From an uncultured Aeromonadales bacterium (lineage in GTDB: Bacteria > Pseudomonadota > Gammaproteobacteria > Enterobacterales > Succinivibrionaceae), in contig CADBNP010000203.1 of the NCBI GenBank assembly GCA_902796095.1, positions 1-19,153 on the forward strand: 19,153 nucleotides of DNA. The letters are read 5' to 3'. Each line of letters begins with the position of its first letter. The stretch's first letter is position 1. This document shows, piece after piece, positions 14,147-19,153 of the stretch. The translations under genes were made by a program, and so were the position numbers. Below the pieces are notes generated by a model that was not told where the DNA came from, ran no database searches, and saw only the letters and a program-made list of their open reading frames with translations.

Positions 14147-15487
14147 TCAATACATCGGTCTGTCCGGAGCTCTCGGTGGTATGTGTTCAAAAAGATCCGG
14201 GTTTTCGCTCTTGAGTTTGTCCAGCATTTTTCTTGTAACAACCGTAATCCCGCCCTCAGATACGTAAAAATACTCCTCATCCCTGGCACGATCAAATCCG
14301 ATCTCAAAATTAGGAGGAATGACGCATCGCTTTTCAATAATTGCATTTTTGATCCTGCAGCCGCGGTGGATTACAGCATTTGGAAAAATGACAACACCCT
14401 CCAGATAGTTCTTTGAATGTATTCTCACGGAATAAAACAGAACAGAATTGTAAATTTCAGATCCGGAAATTATACACCCGGCCGATACAACAGAGTTCAC
14501 ATTAACACCGTGCTTCCCCTCGTAATCCTGTACAAATTTGGCAGGAGGAAGCTGCTGCTGATTTGTCCAGATCGGCCACATGCGATCATAAATATCAAGT
14601 TCAGGTATGACAGCCGCCAGATCCAGATTGGCTGCCCAGAATGAATCTATGCTGCCCACGTCTCTCCAGTAGCTTTCCTTCGTCTTCTCAGGATTGCGAA
14701 CACAGCTCAGCTCAAAATTATGCGCATGAGCATCACCGTGACGGACGATCTTTGGTATCACATCATTGCCGAAATCCCTGCTTGATTCATCATCCTCCTG
14801 ATCCTGTTCCAGCTGTTCATAAAGGAAATCAGCGTTAAACAGATAAATTCCCATTGATATCAGGGTGGTATCAGGTTTACCCGGCATTGCAGGCGGATCA
14901 TCAGGCTTTTCCCTGAAGGATTTTATTCTGTTATTCTCATCAATTTCCATGCAGCCGTATACAGAAGCCTGCTCCCTTGGAACCTCAACACAAGCTATGG
15001 AAAGAGGACAGCCGCTCTTGATATGATCCATCAGCATCATGGCGTAATCCATTTTATATATATGATCTCCGGACAGGATAAGGATGTATTTGCTGCCGTA
15101 TTCCCTGATAATATCCACATTCTGATAAACTGCATCGGCTGTTCCCTGGTACCAGTGAACATCATCAATTCTCTGCTGGGCCGGCATGAGATCCACAAAC
15201 TCATTCATCTGGTTCTGCAGAAACGACCAGCCCTCCTGAATGTGTCTGAGCAGCGAATGAGACTTATACTGAGTGACAACTCCAATTCTTCTGACACCGG
15301 AATTTATGCAGTTTGAAAGCGCAAAATCTATAATGCGGAATTTTCCTCCGAAATATACAGCCGGTTTTGCTCTTCGATCCGTCAGCTGACGGAGTCTGGA
15401 TCCTCTGCCTCCGGCCAGGATCAGAGCCATGGTCTGCCTGATGGCATATCTCGCTTCCTTCATCTTGATAATCTTTTCCTGATCCAT
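14147..15487 (-). CDS. glgC: Glucose-1-phosphate adenylyltransferase
   Basis: A 446-aa ADP-glucose pyrophosphorylase, the committed step of bacterial glycogen synthesis. It has the nucleotide loop LILAGGRGSRL (residues ~22-32), RAKPAVYFGGKFRIIDFALSNC (~39-60), LSGDHIYKMDY, YWRDVGSIDSFW and PPAKFVQD, then a C-terminal beta-helix region. It is close to E. coli GlgC throughout. ATG 15487 is preferred over the in-frame GTG 15493 because GCGGGG precedes it by 5 nt. In enterics this gene lies in glgBXCAP; none of the other glg genes is within this window, and here the upstream neighbour is a PP2C phosphatase. Confidence 0.97.
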   Translation of the reverse strand: MDQEKIIKMKEARYAIRQTMALILAGGRGSRLRQLTDRRAKPAVYFGGKFRIIDFALSNCINSGVRRIGVVTQYKSHSLLRHIQEGWSFLQNQMNEFVDLMPAQQRIDDVHWYQGTADAVYQNVDIIREYGSKYILILSGDHIYKMDYAMMLMDHIKSGCPLSIACVEVPREQASVYGCMEIDENNRIKSFREKPDDPPAMPGKPDTTLISMGIYLFNADFLYEQLEQDQEDDESSRDFGNDVIPKIVRHGDAHAHNFELSCVRNPEKTKESYWRDVGSIDSFWAANLDLAAVIPELDIYDRMWPIWTNQQQLPPAKFVQDYEGKHGVNVNSVVSAGCIISGSEIYNSVLFYSVRIHSKNYLEGVVIFPNAVIHRGCRIKNAIIEKRCVIPPNFEIGFDRARDEEYFYVSEGGITVVTRKMLDKLKSENPDLFEHIPPRAPDRPMY

Positions 15488-15534
15488 AAACACCCCGCAA
15501 CATCAGGCAAAATCGTTTGAACCAAACTAAACCA

Positions 15535-15555
15535 AACCCGTTTCCAAACCGGGTT
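15535..15555 (-). terminator. Hairpin between PP2C gene and glgC
   Basis: On the minus strand, AACCCG-GTTTGGAAA-CGGGTT forms a 6-bp stem followed by T-rich sequence (TGGTTTAGTTTGGTT). It lies 60 nt after the PP2C stop, where it could end that transcript, and 48 nt before glgC, so it might also act in a glgC leader. The T-run is interrupted. A direct repeat ACCAAAC (two copies, about 15521-15537) adjoins it. Confidence 0.35.
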
Positions 15556-15614
15556 CCTAAACTCAAAAAGCATATCAGATAAAATAAACAGCCGAACTTC
15601 TGAATACATAAAAA

Positions 15615-16367
15615 TCAGAAACGAACCAGAAGCATTGATTTATCATCACAGGAATCATTCATATCTGCTTCGTTGAAAATCATCTGAAAAAGTCTCCGCG
15701 GATACATTTTGTTGGATTCATAGAGAGCTGAAAACCTGTCAGGCTCTACATAATCGTGTATTCCGTCAGAAGTCAGTATAATCTGATCAGCTCTGTCACC
15801 ATCAGTCCACAGCTCTGCAACCTTCAGATATGCGATGCCGTTGACCGATGCACCGCCCATAAATCCCAGAAGTTCAGAATTTCCAAAATCTCTTGCCGAT
15901 GCGTAGTTGCCGGTATCAAGCATAATCTGCCTTGCCGTCTGATCGTGAGAAAGCTGATGGATAACTCCGTTCCTTACCTCCAAAAGCCGGGTATTGCCGA
16001 CATGTGCACTGAGAGCCCGGTGCTGCTCAACAATGAAAACAGTAAGCGTGGAGGCCATGTTCTCCTTACCCTCAAGAAACGACGAGAAATCTATAAGTTC
16101 CGAATCAATGTTGATCATAATGGACACCAGATCATCCAGAGTAAGATCCGAATGATACATTTCTGAAAGGCGCCTCAGAACAAAATACGAAGCCTCTTTG
16201 GCTCCGGCATTACCGCCGACACCGTCAGCCACAGCGAAAACACAGGGAAACTGCACGTCCTGAATATTGTAAAATCCCGGTTCAAAAATACGATCTCCCA
16301 CCAGCACCGCATCCTCACATGCAGCCTTGTTCCTGCCGGTATCAATGCGTACCCAAACATCAGCCAT
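15615..16367 (-). CDS. PP2C-family serine/threonine phosphatase
   Basis: A 250-aa cytoplasmic PPM phosphatase with all motifs of the catalytic domain and nothing else. It has the metal aspartate in the N-terminal CEDAV (Asp19), FAVADGVGGN (Asp48), NMASTLTV, AHVGNTRL, the QLSHDQT segment, ILTSDGIHDYV (Asp201) and the final DDKSMLLVRF (Asp241). Such enzymes remove phosphate from Ser/Thr residues in a metal-dependent way. Stand-alone bacterial PP2C genes often pair with a Hanks-type kinase or FHA protein, but none is in this window. ATG 16367 has GGAGG 6 nt upstream. It lies 62 bp after the radical SAM gene and 127 bp before glgC. Confidence 0.93.
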   Translation of the reverse strand: MADVWVRIDTGRNKAACEDAVLVGDRIFEPGFYNIQDVQFPCVFAVADGVGGNAGAKEASYFVLRRLSEMYHSDLTLDDLVSIMINIDSELIDFSSFLEGKENMASTLTVFIVEQHRALSAHVGNTRLLEVRNGVIHQLSHDQTARQIMLDTGNYASARDFGNSELLGFMGGASVNGIAYLKVAELWTDGDRADQIILTSDGIHDYVEPDRFSALYESNKMYPRRLFQMIFNEADMNDSCDDKSMLLVRF

Positions 16368-16429
16368 GACATACCTCCAAGTACATCCTATTATGCCGGT
16401 ATCGAAGTTGAATTAGACGGCACGGGTTC

Positions 16430-17359
16430 TCAATTATCAGCAAAAAAGAGTTCCGGTATAAAAGGATCGCCAATTGCACTGCCCTGAACTCCGTATCTGC
16501 TCAGATAACAGGTTATACTGTCTATCACTGGAAATTTTTTTTCACAGTAATCCGGAGCTATCAGAAAAGGAGATCGCGCTGTTGCAGAGATACGGTGAAA
16601 AACTATGCGGGCGGGAGTTCTTGCAATAAGCTCACATGCTCTTCCGGTATACTCATCGAGGGAAAGAAGCCGGATTTCACCTGCCCGGTACTGCTTTGCC
16701 ATAATAGAACCCCTGACTATATGCAGAGGGTGAAGTTTGATCCCGTCTGTACCGGCTTCCAGCACGGCATTAAGACTGAAAATATTGTCTTCCAGACTTT
16801 CCCCCGGAAGTCCGATTATCAGGTGGGTACAGATTTTTAGATTTCTGCGTCTGATCCTTTCTGCAGTGCGTGCATATGATGAAAAATCGTGCCCCCGGTT
16901 AATATTTTTCAATGTCTGATCCAGTGCAGTCTGAAGACCCAGCTCCACAATAACATCTTTCCCGAGATCCCTGTAGGCGGAAAGGAGATCAAGACATTCA
17001 TCCGGACAGCAGTCCGGTCTTGTTCCTACACAAAGACCCACAACACCGTCATACATCAGAGCCTGATCATAAAGTTCCTTCAGATACCTGACTTCGGCAT
17101 AGGTGCTGGTATAGGACTGAAAATATGCATAGTAATAATCAAATCCGCTCTCGGTCTGAGAACGTATCTGATCCTGAACGGAAGCCGAAGAAACCTCGGA
17201 AAAGGATCCGACAGAGCAGAAAGTACATCCGCCGATCCCTATGGTGCCGTCACGATTGGGACAGGAAAATTTTCCTGACAGCGAGAGCTTGCCCACATTG
17301 CCATGGTACAGATATTTCCAGTCCGTACCAATGGTATGAACAAAATCTGTAAGCCGCAT
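16430..17359 (-). CDS. yhcC: YhcC-like radical SAM protein (TIGR01212 family)
   Basis: A 309-aa protein with the iron-sulfur cysteine motif FSCPNRDG...GGCTFCS (Cys33, Cys45, Cys48). This wide spacing between the first and second cysteines marks the YhcC/TIGR01212 group. Other family features are IGTDWKYLYHGNVGKLSLS at the start, GTRPDCCPDECLDLL, VELGLQTA, HLIIGLPGE and DGIKLHPLHIV. The family belongs to the Elp3-like radical SAM group; its substrate is not firmly known. The ATG overlaps the stop of the upstream AAA gene as TGATG, so it is translationally coupled to that gene. Length is typical. Confidence 0.93.
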   Translation of the reverse strand: MRLTDFVHTIGTDWKYLYHGNVGKLSLSGKFSCPNRDGTIGIGGCTFCSVGSFSEVSSASVQDQIRSQTESGFDYYYAYFQSYTSTYAEVRYLKELYDQALMYDGVVGLCVGTRPDCCPDECLDLLSAYRDLGKDVIVELGLQTALDQTLKNINRGHDFSSYARTAERIRRRNLKICTHLIIGLPGESLEDNIFSLNAVLEAGTDGIKLHPLHIVRGSIMAKQYRAGEIRLLSLDEYTGRACELIARTPARIVFHRISATARSPFLIAPDYCEKKFPVIDSITCYLSRYGVQGSAIGDPFIPELFFADN

Positions 17360-18573
17360 CAGATATCAAAATCTTCCTGATCGAATTTCTTTTCCTCATA
17401 ATATCTGCGGAAAAATGACTCCATATGCCTGTTAGGGCAGACAAGAGCAACAGCTCCCGTCTTCTTTATGGATTCCGGAGCCATTGTAAGGTAACCGAGA
17501 TAGAAAAGAAGAGACAGAAGATCACTTTCATTGTAGGAACTGACAAGAGACAGCTTAAGGAAAGGAGTCACGTTAGTAAGCTTGAGAAGACTTCTCTTAA
17601 AAATTTTTTCCAGCAGATCCTTAAGATCTATACCCTGCGACAAATCAAGAATTGTGTTAAGTCTCTTCTGATACTTTTCGTTATCTTCTGCATTCTTTTT
17701 GTCATGAAGATAAGCACTGCAGTCACGTGGATTGTACAGGAGATCACTGCCGTAAGGAGAGAAAACATAACCGCTGGCACGTTCGTCAAGATCCCTCATG
17801 ATTTCCTCGGCAGATCTCCTGCCTCTGCCTTTGCCGATATAATCGGTGATGAGATACTTTATGTCATCGCCGGTAAAACCGGTAAGATTGGCGAATGTTC
17901 TGAAGGATGCAAGGTTTCTTACACTTGTCTGTCCGCTTTCACCGAACAGAGTACCAAGCTCAATAGGGAAGACACCGGTTACGAAGGTTCTGCCAATCGT
18001 AACATTGAGAACAGACTTGATACTGTCATAGAAGTCGTTCACCACATCCCTGAAAACCAGATCCATCCTGTTTTCAAAAAGCACATCGTAGGCAAAATTA
18101 TCATAATCCTCTATGAGAAGATATAATTTTTCTGCCGGAAACTGCTGAGAAAAATTCAGACAAAGACTGGTAAATGCAAAGACAGGATCATTGGTCAGTT
18201 CATCATCGACGGCAAAATCAAGATCCTTGTTGCGTCTGACAAAATCTTCAATACCGTCAGACACACACTTTCTGAAGGTATCATCAAACTTTTCCTCAGC
18301 AACTCCGACCAGACCGGTAAACACGAACTTGATGGCTCTGAACTTGTTCTTAAGAGGTGTCGGATGCATTCTGATATACGTTCCGGCGTATTCCTCATTA
18401 AAGGAGGCCTCACTTGACTTATCGTAATAACTGAACAGCATGTCAATGAGGTGAGATTTACCAAAACCGTGAGGTCTCAGCATCATCACATGAGCGTTTC
18501 CGCATTTTTCCAGTGTCTCGACAAAACAGCTCTTATCAACGCTCAGAGGTTTATCAACCTTAGACTCTGCCAT
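17359..18573 (-). CDS. AAA-ATPase-like protein lacking the usual C-terminal nuclease
   Basis: A 404-aa protein. The N-terminus (VDKSCFVETLEK), Walker A RPHGFGKSHL (~33-42), Walker B-like LLIEDYDNF (~152-160) and TGVFPIELGTLF...FRTFANLTGFT match the AAA-ATPase-like family (PF09820). Members usually read RPRRFGKS and LIDEYD, and usually continue into a PD-(D/E)XK nuclease-like domain (PF08011), giving ~520-580 aa. Here the protein stops at ...FFRRYYEEKKFDQEDFDI, about where that domain would begin, with the stop overlapping the next gene's start. This looks like a settled short form, not a frameshift, because the overlap is clean. Start ATG 18573 has AAGGCGG upstream. Function in the family is poorly known; homologs are expanded in gut bacteria. 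Confidence 0.8.
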   Translation of the reverse strand: MAESKVDKPLSVDKSCFVETLEKCGNAHVMMLRPHGFGKSHLIDMLFSYYDKSSEASFNEEYAGTYIRMHPTPLKNKFRAIKFVFTGLVGVAEEKFDDTFRKCVSDGIEDFVRRNKDLDFAVDDELTNDPVFAFTSLCLNFSQQFPAEKLYLLIEDYDNFAYDVLFENRMDLVFRDVVNDFYDSIKSVLNVTIGRTFVTGVFPIELGTLFGESGQTSVRNLASFRTFANLTGFTGDDIKYLITDYIGKGRGRRSAEEIMRDLDERASGYVFSPYGSDLLYNPRDCSAYLHDKKNAEDNEKYQKRLNTILDLSQGIDLKDLLEKIFKRSLLKLTNVTPFLKLSLVSSYNESDLLSLLFYLGYLTMAPESIKKTGAVALVCPNRHMESFFRRYYEEKKFDQEDFDI

Positions 18574-19153
18574 ACCATACCGCCTTAATCAAAATCAGAT
18601 TCAATAAATTATTTTTCCGGAACAAACAACATTTTTACATATCCGGTGGAAGTACAACATCAGAAAACTGAGTCATTCGACTGCAGCTGTTCCTCACTCT
18701 TATCAAACGGACAATCTCCGGATGATAATATCACACCGGTGATATGCTCTCATAAATCTAATCCCCAAAAATGTAATAAACAACACATTTAAGCAGTACT
18801 TTTGAATTTAATCTCACAAATAATCAGAAATTAAAAATGTGAGGAAATCAGAACACTTAACCCGCCAACTTAATATCAGGTTTTCAGAAATACCGTCCAT
18901 AAGATCTGTGCTGTTCCTGCATTCAGGCAGCAGAAGAACGATTCTCTGTCTCATGCCTGCTTCTGCGAGTGGCCGGATATAAACTTCAGATGTGCAACCT
19001 GGACAGACAGGAACAGAGAGCGGTCATGATTCAGCTGCCAGGAGTCTCAGATCAGAGAAAACGAGTTTTTCAGTTGCTGATCACAGTACTCGGCAATCCT
19101 CTTACAAGAGTGTGACGGAGTTTTTAGAGGCAGCACAGTGGTTTATGGTATAA
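18574..19153. other. 580-bp region without a convincing gene
   Basis: Upstream of the AAA gene. The part near 18600-18630 is AT-rich and holds a weak promoter-like pair toward that gene (TTGTTT, 17 bp, TATTGA at 18629-18601). From ~18814 to 19117 both strands have moderately long open stretches: a 46-codon ATG frame on the minus strand (18954-18814) that stays open without a start codon up to 19023, and a + strand frame ending near 19117. Neither has a ribosome-binding site, and they overlap each other. They may be chance frames or remnants of a decayed gene. Confidence 0.5.
18728..18745. repeat. Inverted repeat ATATCAC-ACCG-GTGATAT
   Basis: A perfect 7-bp inverted repeat with a 4-bp centre, 155 bp upstream of the AAA-ATPase-like gene. 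It could be an operator or a small hairpin. There is no T-run after it on either strand. Confidence 0.4.

Noticed and set aside
17425..18126. 233-codon + strand frame opposite the AAA-ATPase-like gene
   Set aside because: It is antisense to a recognisable protein family and shows no motif of its own.
1..19153. Apparent abundance of GATC and TCCGG-type words
   Set aside because: I could not count them against expectation. Codon use (Gly-Ser, Asp-Pro) may explain it, so it is not claimed as a signal.

Overview
The window looks like part of a gammaproteobacterial chromosome, probably an anaerobic gut or rumen lineage such as Succinivibrionaceae. This is inferred from gene content, not from any search. 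Supporting signs are an enteric-type thrA-thrB-thrC operon with a fused aspartokinase/homoserine dehydrogenase, a GlgC very close to the E. coli enzyme, Dgt, MenA (menaquinone), an EIIA-Glc (Crr), a YhcC-like radical SAM protein, and accessory proteins common in gut bacteria (BspA/DUF285-type repeats, AAA-ATPase-like).

Left part (1-4320, mostly + strand) is accessory. A 5'-truncated gene carries a Ser/Thr/Asp-rich tandem-repeat linker. It is followed 11 nt later by a one-span membrane protein with a strict 24-residue Cys-bearing repeat. The two proteins appear to share their C-terminal domain. Then come an unrecognised 100-aa gene on the minus strand, a tRNA-Thr(CGT) with a clear promoter, and a small membrane protein.

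Middle part (4330-12011, minus strand) reads menA, then a 281-bp leader with an attenuator-like hairpin, thrA, thrB, thrC, crr, a zinc-ribbon protein, a four-Cys TSCPD protein and an unknown protein. The last four are overlapping or closely spaced and look like one operon.

Right part: a + strand lipoprotein gene (12107-12574) with a pilin-like body is divergent from menA and convergent with dgt. A perfect 8-6-8 inverted repeat lies between it and menA, and a 12-bp hairpin lies between it and dgt. From 18573 leftward on the minus strand run a truncated AAA-ATPase-like gene, a yhcC-like radical SAM gene coupled to it by a TGATG overlap, a PP2C phosphatase, glgC and dgt. The last 580 bp hold no convincing gene.

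Most of the window is core metabolism: threonine and methionine precursor synthesis, menaquinone, sugar PTS signalling, glycogen synthesis and nucleotide pool control. The most unusual parts are the membrane-protein pair at the left end, the pilin-like lipoprotein, the crr-linked cysteine-rich small proteins, and the thrA leader.
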